Below are positions 39,358 to 46,989 of a stretch of 64,000 nucleotides of DNA, piece after piece (positions within the stretch are counted from its first letter, which is position 1; every line of letters begins with the position of its first letter). The stretch comes from Chloroflexota bacterium (GTDB lineage Bacteria; Chloroflexota; Chloroflexia; Chloroflexales; Roseiflexaceae). The notes beneath the pieces were generated by a model. The model made no database searches and was not told the origin of the DNA. It saw only the letters and a list, made by a program, of their open reading frames with translations. The stretch lies in the NCBI GenBank assembly GCA_013388755.1, contig JACAEQ010000032.1:62001-126000 (forward strand). The letters run 5' to 3'. Both the position numbers and the translations under genes were made by a program.

Positions 39358-39447
39358 ACACCGCGGGGCGGCAGATACTTGCCAAACCCCGCCAGGACCG
39401 AGAGGTAGCAACGGTAGGTGGGTTCCTCTGGGTGTCCCGCGGTGGTA
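39358..39447 (+). ncRNA. ffs: Signal recognition particle 4.5S RNA
   Basis: About 90 bases that fit the short bacterial SRP RNA. ACCGCGGG near the 5' end pairs with CCCGCGGT near the 3' end (39360-39367 with 39436-39443). The domain IV core is present: GCCAAACCCCGCCAGGACCG, then the GNRA tetraloop GAGA in place of the usual GGAA, then GGTAGCAACGGTAGG, which supplies the 3' side of the symmetric loop (AGCA) that Ffh binds. Ends are approximate. The RNA partners with Ffh to deliver membrane proteins co-translationally. It has its own promoter. Confidence 0.9.
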
Positions 39448-39563
39448 CCTCGTCAACTGGCGCGCAGGCGTCGGTTGTTCCGTTTTCTACCAGAACACGC
39501 TTGTAGATGAGCTGAACGGCGCCGATCGGCGAGCGACATACGTGTTGCCAACAGTGCAGCTCC

Positions 39564-39995
39564 TCAACCGCACAACTCAATCGCGCGACGCCCCAGTTCA
39601 CGAATATCGTCGGCCACTTCGGGATCAGCCAGCTCCTCCCACGTCAGCCAGCGCGCCGCATGCGCCTCGCGTTCGGCAAATGCAAGTGTACCACCGCGCA
39701 CCCGGGCGAAATAGATCAGGTCAATGTGCTGGTGATCATCCGAAATATCCTCGAGCAAGATACAGTATGGTTGCGGCAACACACGCACTTCCCCGATCAT
39801 GCCGCCGGCCGTCAGCAGTTCGACCTCAAGGCCTGACTCTTCACGCACTTCACGCACTGCGGCTTCATCTGGCAACTCGTGCGGATCAATATGCCCGCCG
39901 GGTGGAAACCATTTGCCCAGCTTACGATGGAGCAAGAGCAGCGTGCGTTGCTCGTGAACGACGAAGGTGGTAGCGGTGAAATCACGGGTGATCAC
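39564..39995 (-). CDS. Nudix hydrolase
   Basis: 143 residues with a complete Nudix box GX5EX7REUXEEXGU at residues 34-56 (GHIDPHE, LPDEAAV, REVREESGL). Nudix enzymes hydrolyse nucleoside diphosphates linked to another group; the block GKWFPPGGHIDPHE is common in MutT-like members, but the substrate is unknown. The start is a GTG at 39995 with AAAGGA upstream. It is convergent with the SRP RNA. Confidence 0.92.
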   Translation of the reverse strand: MITRDFTATTFVVHEQRTLLLLHRKLGKWFPPGGHIDPHELPDEAAVREVREESGLEVELLTAGGMIGEVRVLPQPYCILLEDISDDHQHIDLIYFARVRGGTLAFAEREAHAARWLTWEELADPEVADDIRELGRRAIELCG

Positions 39996-40163
39996 TGGTA
40001 TCCTTTCTGTGTCTGGCTACGACGCCACGCCGCGTGCGCCGGTGCGCAGGGCCCCTGTCATACCATTTCTCCTTCCCCCGGTGGCGCAGGCGTCCTCCGG
40101 CCCACCCATGTCGAGTAGTCGCCAGAATCGTATGCTCCAACGATGAATAGTCGTCCACGTAAC

Positions 40164-40270
40164 TGTTCACACTGGGGTAACACATGCGCCTGGGAGCGAG
40201 GGCGTCCCGCGCCCTCATCGCATCTACGCGGGCAAGATGCCCGCGCTCCCAGGAGAAACATGAACACTTA
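40164..40270 (+). repeat. Dispersed cruciform repeat, family A, copy 2
   Basis: Same orientation as copy 1, with TGTTCAC and GAACACTTA ends, outer stem CCTGGGAGCG/GCTCCCAGG and two inner hairpins. One inner arm differs (GCGCCCTCATCGCATC). It lies in the gap between the Nudix gene and the rsbS-like gene; apart from it and the promoter below, nothing is recognised in 39996-40478. Confidence 0.88.
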
Positions 40271-40364
40271 CTCGTCCACTGCCATGCACACGGCGCCTGA
40301 ATGCGTAGTATACTATGCTGACACCTGCGCGGTATTCCTACGCTACCATAGGACCGTCAGCGCA

Positions 40365-40393
40365 TGGACGAATTGGTTGTGGTTACCTATAAT
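40365..40393 (+). promoter_or_regulatory. Possible promoter of the rsbS-rsbT pair
   Basis: TGGACG (40365-40370) and TATAAT (40388-40393) with a 17-base spacer. A leader of about 80 bases would precede the TTG start at 40479. Confidence 0.5.
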
Positions 40394-40478
40394 CAGTTCG
40401 TATGGTGTCATCCTGACATCCTCCCGCGCTGAACGCACCCTCGGGCCAGGTCTGGTTTCAGGGGATGAGGAGGTTTCG

Positions 40479-40862
40479 TTGGAGAGTCTTAGAATACCTA
40501 TCCTGAAGATCGGCGACGTCTTGATTGCGTCAATTCAGGTGGCATTGCACGACGCATCAGCGGTACAGTTCAAAGACGATCTACTGCAGAAGATCTACGA
40601 TACCAAGGCGCGTGGGTTGATCGTCGATCTTACTGCTGTCGACGTTGTTGACAGTTTCATCGGTCGCCTGATCAGCGATATTGCGTCAATGGCTGGTCTG
40701 ATGGGGACGAAAGTAGTAATTACTGGCCTCCAGCCCGCAGTGGCTATCACACTGGTCGAGTTGGGATTGGAGTTGACCGGTGTCATGACGGCTCTCAATC
40801 TTGAGAAGGGTCTGGCAATGCTCCGCCGACAGGCTGGGGAGGGCGCCGATGGCACAGGCTAA
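40479..40862 (+). CDS. rsbS: RsbS-like STAS protein
   Basis: 127 residues beginning at a TTG codon with GAGGAGGT seven bases upstream (MESLRIPILKIGDVLIASIQ). It is a STAS domain in which DVVDSFIGRLISDI places a serine at position 59, the residue phosphorylated by RsbT in Bacillus RsbS. RsbS is the core scaffold of stressosomes. An open frame continues upstream through the repeat but has no ribosome site. It overlaps the rsbT-like gene by 14 bases. Confidence 0.92.
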   Translation: MESLRIPILKIGDVLIASIQVALHDASAVQFKDDLLQKIYDTKARGLIVDLTAVDVVDSFIGRLISDIASMAGLMGTKVVITGLQPAVAITLVELGLELTGVMTALNLEKGLAMLRRQAGEGADGTG

Positions 40863-41250
40863 GGTTGCGCCGATCCGTAGCGACCTCGATATCGTGATCG
40901 CTCGCACCCTGGCCCGTGATACTGCAAAGACTCTCGGCTTCGGTGCGATTGATCAGGCACGGATTGCGACAGCGGTGAGCGAACTGGCGCGCAATGTGTT
41001 TCTTTACGCTGGAACCGGAACGGTGACAGTACGGGAGATCGAGCGCGCCGGGCGCAAAGGCATCGAGATCATCTGTGAGGACCAGGGGCCGGGCATTGCC
41101 GACGTCGAACTTGTCATGCAGGATGGCTACAGTACGTCGCGCGGCATGGGCATGGGCCTGCCCGGCGCAAAACGCCTTATGGATGAGTTTGACATCAAGT
41201 CGGTCGAAGGCCAGGGAACTTTGATTCAATGCCGCAAGTGGCGCACGTGA
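40849..41250 (+). CDS. rsbT: RsbT-like serine kinase (GHKL ATPase)
   Basis: 133 residues. N box AVSELARNVFLYA (N49), G1 CEDQGPGI (D78) and G2 TSRGMGMGLPGAKRLMDEF define an RsbT-type switch kinase, which phosphorylates RsbS and then activates an RsbU phosphatase. The ATG at 40849 has GGGGAGG upstream, inside the rsbS-like gene, so translation is coupled. No RsbR-type partner is adjacent; the three-GAF RsbU-like protein at 23-26 kb could be a downstream partner (inference). Confidence 0.93.
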   Translation: MAQAKVAPIRSDLDIVIARTLARDTAKTLGFGAIDQARIATAVSELARNVFLYAGTGTVTVREIERAGRKGIEIICEDQGPGIADVELVMQDGYSTSRGMGMGLPGAKRLMDEFDIKSVEGQGTLIQCRKWRT

Positions 41251-41330
41251 GCGCCGGGGGTTGGGAGTCACGGTGATTGCCATCCTACCACTACGATCAG
41301 CCGGTCACGCCCAACCCCCTGACCTCTTGC

Positions 41331-41690
41331 TCATCCCCTCATTGATGTCAACCGCGCAATACGGTTGAGCAAATCACCAATCTCAAACGGCTTGGGGACG
41401 TGGTCATCGGCGCCAACGCTCCGGCTGTGTTCGATATCGGTGGCTTCAGCGCGCACCGTCAGCAGAATGATCGGAACAGTGCGGCGCTCTTTGATCTGCC
41501 GGCAGACTTCCCAACCATCAACATACGGCAGGTTAATGTCGAGAATGATCAGATCCGGCGTATGCTCACGCTCACGCTGCAGTGCATCCAGACCGTCTCG
41601 CGCAGTGATCACTTCGTGACCTTCGGCCACCAGCACACGCTGTACGAGATCGAGGATGTCGCGGTTATCGTCAACGACGAGGATACGCAT
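41331..41690 (-). CDS. Single-domain response regulator
   Basis: 119 residues: one receiver domain with ILVVDDNRDILDLVQ, phosphoacceptor D51 in LIILDINLP, the switch threonine in LLTVRAEA and the lysine in HVPKPFEIGDLLNRI. There is no output domain, so it probably acts by protein contact. It is convergent with the rsbS-rsbT pair. The ATG at 41690 gives the standard N-terminus; no strong ribosome site. Confidence 0.94.
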   Translation of the reverse strand: MRILVVDDNRDILDLVQRVLVAEGHEVITARDGLDALQREREHTPDLIILDINLPYVDGWEVCRQIKERRTVPIILLTVRAEATDIEHSRSVGADDHVPKPFEIGDLLNRIARLTSMRG

Positions 41691-41746
41691 AGCATTTTTC
41701 TGGCCTTGTTCAGCGCAGTTGATTATAGCCGTATGGCGCGCCCCGG

Positions 41747-42736
41747 TCAACCAAGCAACCCGCCATGCCCCAGGGCGATGATGTCGCGCCGCGTGACGCG
41801 CTCACCAGCCAGCAGGCGCGGCAGCAGCAGGTCAACAATGTTGGTGTCGCGTGAACGCACGCAACCTGGCGCGCCCAGAACGGGCACCACATGCTCCGGC
41901 GTCACATCAAGATAGGCCAGCAACAGGAGATTCCCCGGCTCCACCGGCGCGCCATAGTGCTCGATACGCCCGCCTGCCATGCGAATGCCCTGGGGGGTCA
42001 CGTCGTCACGGTCCATAATGGACGTCTCACCAGCGATGATGATCAATTCGCTCCCCGCCGCGCACAATGCGCTGATTCCGTCAGCAACCGCGCCCTCATC
42101 CGGCAATGCATAGCGCACTGCCCCTACAACCGAGCCAGGTTCCGTCACACGCCCCTCAATTGCCGCCAGGACGCTACGCGTAATGCGCTCTTGAGCCTCC
42201 CGACCTGCCACCAGCAGAACGCCGACATTGACACGGCGTAATGGTCGCACACCCACCACACCGCCTGCCTGCGATCCGATCCGCTCTGCACACGCCAGTG
42301 TCTCCTCAGGCAGCGCAAATGGAATAACCTTGATTGTCGCAATGCGCTTGCGCGCACGCACCGGTGTATGCTCCGGCAACGTTGCGATGGTCACGCCGTC
42401 AATCTCGTTGATGGCGAACAATGCCGCAACATCTACTTCCACCACGCCATCAGTTGCAGCCAGTAGATTGACCCGGCTATGCACCGCCCCGGTGGTTGTG
42501 ACGCCCGGGCGTACCACTGCCACCGCAAGCCGGCGCGCGGCTTCATCCTCGTGCACATCACCCGGCTCCAGCACCGCGACGCGCACCACCTCAACCCCCA
42601 GTGCTCTCAGGTGCACCGTGTCGGCCTCGCTCAGGCGTCGCCCTTTCGCCAGCGCTTTGCGCCCGGAGGCATCAGCAACGTTGTGACGCAGGATATGTCC
42701 AACAGCCTGTTCAATTGGCAGTGTTGCCAGATACAT
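41747..42736 (-). CDS. MoeA-like molybdopterin-binding protein
   Basis: 329 residues with a C-terminal MoCF-type molybdopterin-binding fold (ELIIIAGETSIMDRDDVTPQ, then GNLLLLAYLDVTPEHVVPVL) and an N-terminal segment like the start of MoeA (LPIEQAVGHILRHNVADASG). The SGGxSxG loop of true MoeA is replaced by AGETSIMDRDD, so activity is probably different. Similar genes accompany Mo-hydroxylase clusters. The neighbour beyond the repeat block is a MobA-like transferase on the same strand, consistent with a Moco-modification unit. Confidence 0.82.
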   Translation of the reverse strand: MYLATLPIEQAVGHILRHNVADASGRKALAKGRRLSEADTVHLRALGVEVVRVAVLEPGDVHEDEAARRLAVAVVRPGVTTTGAVHSRVNLLAATDGVVEVDVAALFAINEIDGVTIATLPEHTPVRARKRIATIKVIPFALPEETLACAERIGSQAGGVVGVRPLRRVNVGVLLVAGREAQERITRSVLAAIEGRVTEPGSVVGAVRYALPDEGAVADGISALCAAGSELIIIAGETSIMDRDDVTPQGIRMAGGRIEHYGAPVEPGNLLLLAYLDVTPEHVVPVLGAPGCVRSRDTNIVDLLLPRLLAGERVTRRDIIALGHGGLLG

Positions 42737-42756
42737 GGTCGGGTGTCCTGTAATGA

Positions 42757-43213
42757 GAGTCTATCCGAACAACGCTACGCCACCTGTCATTGCGCGGAGC
42801 GTCAGCGACCGCCTGCAGCGAGCGCCGCGTGGCTGAAGTAATCTACCGGCGCGAGAGGAGATTGCGTCGCTGCGCTCGCAATGACCCGAAAGATGGGCGA
42901 TTGCGTCGCTGCGCTCGCAATGACCCGAAAGATGGGCGATTGCGTCGCTGCGCTCGCAATGACATCCAGGCGTCTCCTGTCATTGCGAGGAGCGTCAGCG
43001 ACGAAGCAATCTCAGCGTGTACTGGTAGATTGCGTCGCTGCGCTCGCAATGACCCGAAAGATGGGCGATTGCGTCGCTGCACTCGCACTAACAGCCAGAC
43101 GCCCCCTGTCATTGCGCGGAGCGCGAGCGACCGCCTGCAGCGAGCGCCGCGTGGCTGAAGCAATCTCCTTGCTGCGCTCGCAATGACATCCAATCCGTCA
43201 TTCGGACAGCCTC
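42757..43213 (+). repeat. Expanded family B element with 39-base tandem units, copy 6
   Basis: A 457-base block ending in GAGTCTATCCGAAC on the left and TTCGGACAGCCTC on the right. The right-arm motif has been amplified: units of exactly 39 bases (ATTGCGTCGCTGCGCTCGCA plus ATGACCCGAAAGATGGGCG) start at 42861, 42900, 42939, and again at 43029 and 43068. Left-arm motifs near 42790, 42980 and 43108 alternate with them, so several nested foldbacks are possible. Confidence 0.92.
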
Positions 43214-43222
43214 TTCATGCGG

Positions 43223-43816
43223 CTACTGGCGCGCAAGGAGGGCGCGAGCGTGTGCATACGCCTCAGGCGTATCAATATCGAGCAGCGGGCGATCATCATC
43301 AAACGCCACACACTGAACACGCGCCGGATCGCGCGCAACAACGGCCCGCGCTCCCTGATCGCCTGTGACGGCCAGCAACTCATTGAATACGGTGCGATCG
43401 AAGAGCACGGGGTGACCGCGCACACCATTATAGACCGGCGCAACAATCGGTGCACGGCATGCGCGCCACGCGGTGGTCAACGCTTCAATGATGGCAACGG
43501 TAACGAACGGCTGATCGCCAAGGCACACGAGCGCGGCGGCGGCATCGGCCGGCAGTGCGCTCACCCCGGCGCGTAACGACGAACTGAGGCCGCCGGCAAA
43601 TCCTGGATTATGCACGATGCGCAAGCGCAGGTCGTGTAGCGCATCTGTGACTGCCGCCGCCGCGCTGCCAGTGACGACGATTACCTCGTCAAGTGCTGCC
43701 GCGAGCGTAGCTTCAGCCACAACGCGTACCAGCGGGCGCCCGTTCCAGTCCAGTAGTTGTTTTGGCCGGCCCATGCGTGATGAGGAGCCGGCAGCAAGCA
43801 CAATTCCGCAGATCAT
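43223..43816 (-). CDS. MobA-like nucleotidyltransferase (Moco cytidylyltransferase type)
   Basis: 197 residues. The NTP-transferase signature LAAGSSSRMGRPKQLLDW is at 7-24, followed by VVTGSAAAAV, NPGFAGGLSSSLRAGVSALP and CLGDQPFV, then GVRGHPVLFD, all typical of MocA/MobA-like proteins that attach CMP (or GMP) to molybdopterin. The GG-L-S-SSLRAG pattern favours the cytidylyl (MocA/xanthine-dehydrogenase-type) branch. Its ATG overlaps the last codon of the upstream P-type ATPase remnant (TGATG). Mo-hydroxylase genes that would need it are not in the window. Confidence 0.9.
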   Translation of the reverse strand: MICGIVLAAGSSSRMGRPKQLLDWNGRPLVRVVAEATLAAALDEVIVVTGSAAAAVTDALHDLRLRIVHNPGFAGGLSSSLRAGVSALPADAAAALVCLGDQPFVTVAIIEALTTAWRACRAPIVAPVYNGVRGHPVLFDRTVFNELLAVTGDQGARAVVARDPARVQCVAFDDDRPLLDIDTPEAYAHARALLARQ

Positions 43817-44226
43817 CACTGTCTCCACCCATCGGCATGGCGCAGCCACTTGTAGATCTCCATCACAACCAGGATGACAGAGCCCAGTGCACCGAAGATC
43901 AACCAGTCCTGCAGCTGCGGCGACGTTGTACGCAGCAGCGCCTGCACTGGCGGGAAATACATCGCAATCAGGTGTATACCGAACGCAACTGCCATGCCAA
44001 TCATCAGAAGAGTATTATTGCGCAACGGCACCCGGAACGCAGAGCGGTATTCCGAGCGGCAGTTCAGGACATGATAGAACTGCATCAGCACCAGCAAGTT
44101 GAACAGCATCGTCCGGGCGATCCCTTCCTCGACCCCGTTATTGCCATGTGCCAGGGCAGAGCAGGCCGATCGCCAGCACACTGATGATAGCGATCCGGCC
44201 ATCACCGGCATTCTACCGGTTAGAAC
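43816..44226 (-). pseudogene. Remnant of a cation-transporting P-type ATPase (C-terminal end)
   Basis: The last 100 codons match the C-terminal membrane region of Ca2+-type P-ATPases: GVEEGIARTMLFNLLVLMQF, then YHVLNCRSEYRSAFRVPLRN and two or three membrane helices to the stop. Upstream of about 44160 the homologous reading continues in another frame (RIAIISVLAIGLLCPG) and runs into a stop, so there is a frameshift. At about 44226 homology ends at a family B repeat. The pump body, phosphorylation site and ATP-binding domains are missing. The gene is dead unless this tail serves to couple translation of the MobA-like gene. Confidence 0.85.
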
Positions 44227-44326
44227 AAAGCGAGCGACGCGTGGCTGAAGCATGCGCCGCTTGCGCCGCTCGATTGCGTCGCTTCGCGTGCAATGCCATC
44301 CAACCATCCGTTGTTCGGCCAGGCAC
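44227..44326 (+). repeat. MITE-like element, family B, copy 7 (degenerate)
   Basis: Retains AGCGACGCGTGGCTGAAGCA, the CGATTGCGTCGCTTCGC arm and a right end TTGTTCGGCCAGGCAC. It borders the truncated ATPase. In 44327-44582 I see only a possible extended -10 (below). Confidence 0.75.
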
Positions 44327-44506
44327 AGAACAGCTTCCGGGAAGCGTGCAACGCGGCGCCCAACCCGGCTCACGGACACTCAGCACGCAATCGGGTCCAC
44401 AGACTCATCAGGCGGAGCCTCTCGGAAGCTCGCTCGTGGCAGGTTCACGCGTACTCTTTCGTAACACCTGTAGGGCGATCCGGCGCTGCCGTCGGCAGAT
44501 AAATCA

Positions 44507-44515
44507 TGGTATAGT
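44507..44515 (+). promoter_or_regulatory. Possible extended -10 for the histidine phosphatase gene
   Basis: TGGTATAGT, 68 bases before the GTG start at 44583; no -35. Confidence 0.4.
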
Positions 44516-44582
44516 ACAGGAGAAATGACTGTCGGCCTGCCGAACGGAAGCGGAACTGTGGCCTGTATATCAAGGATCGCGT

Positions 44583-45341
44583 GTGACAACACTACTACTG
44601 GTTCGTCATGGTGCAAACGACTGGGTTCATGGCCGCCTCGCGGGTCGCATTCCGGGTGTGCATCTGAACGACGAAGGACGCCGCCAGGCCGCCAATGTCG
44701 CGGCGCGGCTCGCGGATCTGCCGATTGAAGCGGTTTATGCCAGCCCGCTGGATCGTACCGTCGAGACGGCACAGGCGATCGCCGGGCCACGTGGCCTGCC
44801 GCTACGCCTCGTCGAGGCGCTGCAGGAGGTCGACTATGGCGAGTGGCAGGGCGCTGAGCTCAAAGAGTTGTACAAGCATGAACTCTGGCCCGGCGTACAA
44901 CATTACCCCAGTGGTACGCGCTTCCCAAACGGCGAGACGCTTGGCGAGACGCAGATACGCATCGTAACGGCGCTCGACGCATTACGGGTGCGCCATCCAA
45001 AAGGGTTGATCGTCGTTGTGTCGCACGCCGACGCAATACGCCTTGCGATTGCCTACTACGTTGGGATCCACGTCGATCTTTTTCAGCGCCTCGAAGTGGC
45101 GACATGTTCGGTGACGGCGATTGGTTTTACTCGCATGGGCCCGCGATTGCTCGCGTACAACGACACCGGATCGCTGGCGCACCTGAAACCGAAGCCGGAG
45201 GAAGCAAAGGCCACGGAGCAGGAGCAGGCGGCGCAGACCGGCCCGGCGCCTGGCGCAACGCCGGAGCAGAACTCGGTAGAGTCGACCAATGGGGTTGAGG
45301 CGCCGCTGGCCACTGCGCCAGGCGAGGCGGCGCAGCAGTAG
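44583..45341 (+). CDS. Histidine phosphatase (phosphoglycerate-mutase-like), MSMEG_4193-type
   Basis: 252 residues. The RHG motif (His9) is in LLLVRHGANDW, the second catalytic histidine in VVVSHADAI, and the conserved block YASPLDRTVETAQAIAG between. The last 60 residues are a disordered Glu/Ala/Gln/Pro-rich tail. It starts with GTG at 44583 with AAGGA upstream. It is followed by DUF3090 and SCO1664-family genes; from memory the same trio is found in actinobacteria, where its role is unresolved. Substrate unknown; phosphatase rather than mutase is likely. Confidence 0.9.
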   Translation: MTTLLLVRHGANDWVHGRLAGRIPGVHLNDEGRRQAANVAARLADLPIEAVYASPLDRTVETAQAIAGPRGLPLRLVEALQEVDYGEWQGAELKELYKHELWPGVQHYPSGTRFPNGETLGETQIRIVTALDALRVRHPKGLIVVVSHADAIRLAIAYYVGIHVDLFQRLEVATCSVTAIGFTRMGPRLLAYNDTGSLAHLKPKPEEAKATEQEQAAQTGPAPGATPEQNSVESTNGVEAPLATAPGEAAQQ

Positions 45342-45384
45342 CGCCGGCGCGCATTCGTCGCACCGGCACAGACAATCGAACCAT

Positions 45385-45897
45385 ATGGCAAAGTTTACCT
45401 ACGACCTTGATCCCGTGACGCGCATCACAGCAAGCGCAGTCGGCGCCCCTGGCCAGCGCGTCTTCTACATCCAGGCGCGGCGCGGTCGTGAGCTGGTTTC
45501 ATTAACAGCCGAGAAAGAACAGGTACGAGCGCTGGCCCAGGCAATCGACCGGTTACTGGAGGAACTGGCCGAAAAAAACCCGCTGCTCTCGTCGTCGGAC
45601 GATCTGTTGCTGGCAAGTGACATGAACCTGGAAGAACCGATCGAGTCACGTTTCCGTATTGCTCAGATGGGGATCGGGTACGACGCCGATCGTGATATGG
45701 TCATTCTGGTGATGCAAGGGTACCGCGACGACGACGAGGGCACTGAGGCACCGACGGCACGGTTTGGCGCTTCGCGGCAGCAGATGCGCGCGTTGAGCGA
45801 GCATGCCGCCAATGTGGTGGCGCGCGGTCGCAGGATCTGCGGCAATTGTGGCCGCCCTATGGATCCTGGCGGTCACTTCTGCCCCCAGATGAACTGA
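45385..45897 (+). CDS. DUF3090 family protein with C-terminal zinc motif
   Basis: 170 residues. The family core YDLDPVTRITASAVGAPGQR, FYIQARRGRELVSLTAEKEQ and FRIAQMGIGYDADRDMVILV is clear. The C-terminus carries CGNCGRPMDPGGHFCPQMN, a probable small zinc site (C, C, H, C). No catalytic function is known. It follows the histidine phosphatase by 43 bases and precedes the SCO1664-type gene by 163 bases on the same strand. The ATG at 45385 lacks a strong ribosome site. Confidence 0.9.
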   Translation: MAKFTYDLDPVTRITASAVGAPGQRVFYIQARRGRELVSLTAEKEQVRALAQAIDRLLEELAEKNPLLSSSDDLLLASDMNLEEPIESRFRIAQMGIGYDADRDMVILVMQGYRDDDEGTEAPTARFGASRQQMRALSEHAANVVARGRRICGNCGRPMDPGGHFCPQMN

Positions 45898-46060
45898 GAT
45901 CAACTCAGGCGCAAGGCGCAACACGATCCATGCGAGGGGCGCCGTGCGGTGGAGCGGTGGAGCCGTATGGAGCAGCCAATATCAGTGCAGATCGCCGTAC
46001 ACGGCATCCTGATGCGCTTGAGTAAGCCGACACATGCGGTGTTCTCAAAGGGAATGTGAC

Positions 46061-46801
46061 ATGAGCGATCACCGTCATGACCTGGGCATTGGTGAAGTAC
46101 TGGCACTGCTTGCCAGCGGGCACATGGAGATACAGGGCATGATGCCCTGGAGCAGCAACTACACCTTGCTGGTCACCGTGCGCGAGGGTGACGTGCAGGG
46201 CCTCGCCGTCTACAAACCACGTCGCGGCGAACGACCATTGTGGGATTTCCCGCGCGGCACGTTGTGCCAGCGCGAGTTCGCTGCGTTCCTGCTCAGCGAC
46301 GCGCTGGGCTGGTCGCTTGTTCCGCCAACCGTTCTGCGCGACGGGCCATATGGCATGGGGTCGGTGCAGCTCTATGTCGACTGCGATCAGGAAGCACACC
46401 TGTTTACCATGCAAAAAGAAGGCGGCTACGACGATCAGCTCGCGCGCCTGGCCGCTTTTGACGTGCTCTCGAATAACGCCGATCGCAAGAGTGGTCATTG
46501 CCTCAAAGGCGTTGATGGCCGGCTATGGGCAATTGATCACGGTATCTGTTTTCATGCCGAACCAAAGCTGCGTACCGTTCTGTGGGATTACGCTGGCGAG
46601 GCGATCTGTGATGACATCATGGCTGACCTGCGCACGTTGCGTGATGATGTTCGCGCAGGTGGGCGTTTCATTCGGGCGCTCGAAGGATTACTCGCGCCCG
46701 ATGAGGTGCGCGCGTTTCGTCGCCGCCTCGATCGCCTGATCGACTCTGGATGCTATCCCGATCCAGGGTCCGGGCGCAATATCCCCTGGCCTCCCGTATA
46801 G
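46061..46801 (+). CDS. SCO1664-family protein (PI3/4-kinase-like fold)
   Basis: 246 residues. Kinase-like features can be followed: a candidate ATP lysine in LAVYKPRRGERPLWDFP, a catalytic-loop-like NNADRKSGHCLKG, and a metal-loop-like WAIDHGICF. This matches the PI3/4-kinase-like SCO1664 family. Whether it phosphorylates lipid, protein or nothing is unknown. AAAGGGA precedes the ATG at 46061. Third gene of the trio with the histidine phosphatase and DUF3090; a kinase-like protein beside a phosphatase suggests a reversible phosphorylation circuit (inference). Confidence 0.9.
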   Translation: MSDHRHDLGIGEVLALLASGHMEIQGMMPWSSNYTLLVTVREGDVQGLAVYKPRRGERPLWDFPRGTLCQREFAAFLLSDALGWSLVPPTVLRDGPYGMGSVQLYVDCDQEAHLFTMQKEGGYDDQLARLAAFDVLSNNADRKSGHCLKGVDGRLWAIDHGICFHAEPKLRTVLWDYAGEAICDDIMADLRTLRDDVRAGGRFIRALEGLLAPDEVRAFRRRLDRLIDSGCYPDPGSGRNIPWPPV

Positions 46802-46853
46802 GTCGTGACACGACTTTCCTCTCCAAACGAACGATCATCCGGTCAAATGATCG

Positions 46854-46862
46854 TGGTATAAT
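46854..46862 (+). promoter_or_regulatory. Extended -10 promoter of the ferredoxin reductase gene
   Basis: TGGTATAAT, about 128 bases before the preferred GTG start. An imperfect inverted repeat (ACGATCATCCGGTCAAATGATCGT, shown here as its arms ACGATCAT/ATGATCGT, 46831-46854) sits immediately upstream and could bind a regulator or take the place of the -35. Confidence 0.5.
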
Positions 46863-46989
46863 CGCCGACAAACCTGTTCCATCCATCACAATCCTGATCT
46901 GCGACCGACGATGACGCGGCCGCCGATTGATGCTGAGCCGCGTCGATGCCATCGCTGGCTGAATGCTGGAAGAAAGAGGAGAATGCAGA

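Noticed and set aside
40143-40478. N-terminal extension of the rsbS-like gene
   Set aside because: It translates family A copy 2 and has no ribosome site; the TTG at 40479 has a strong one.
42861-43106. Regularly spaced repeats resembling a CRISPR array
   Set aside because: The repeats are directly tandem with a 39-base period and no unique spacers, and no cas genes are nearby.
42790-43193. Open frames of about 100-120 codons in the repeat block
   Set aside because: They are translations of tandem 39-base units and inverted arms of family B, a common source of false gene calls.
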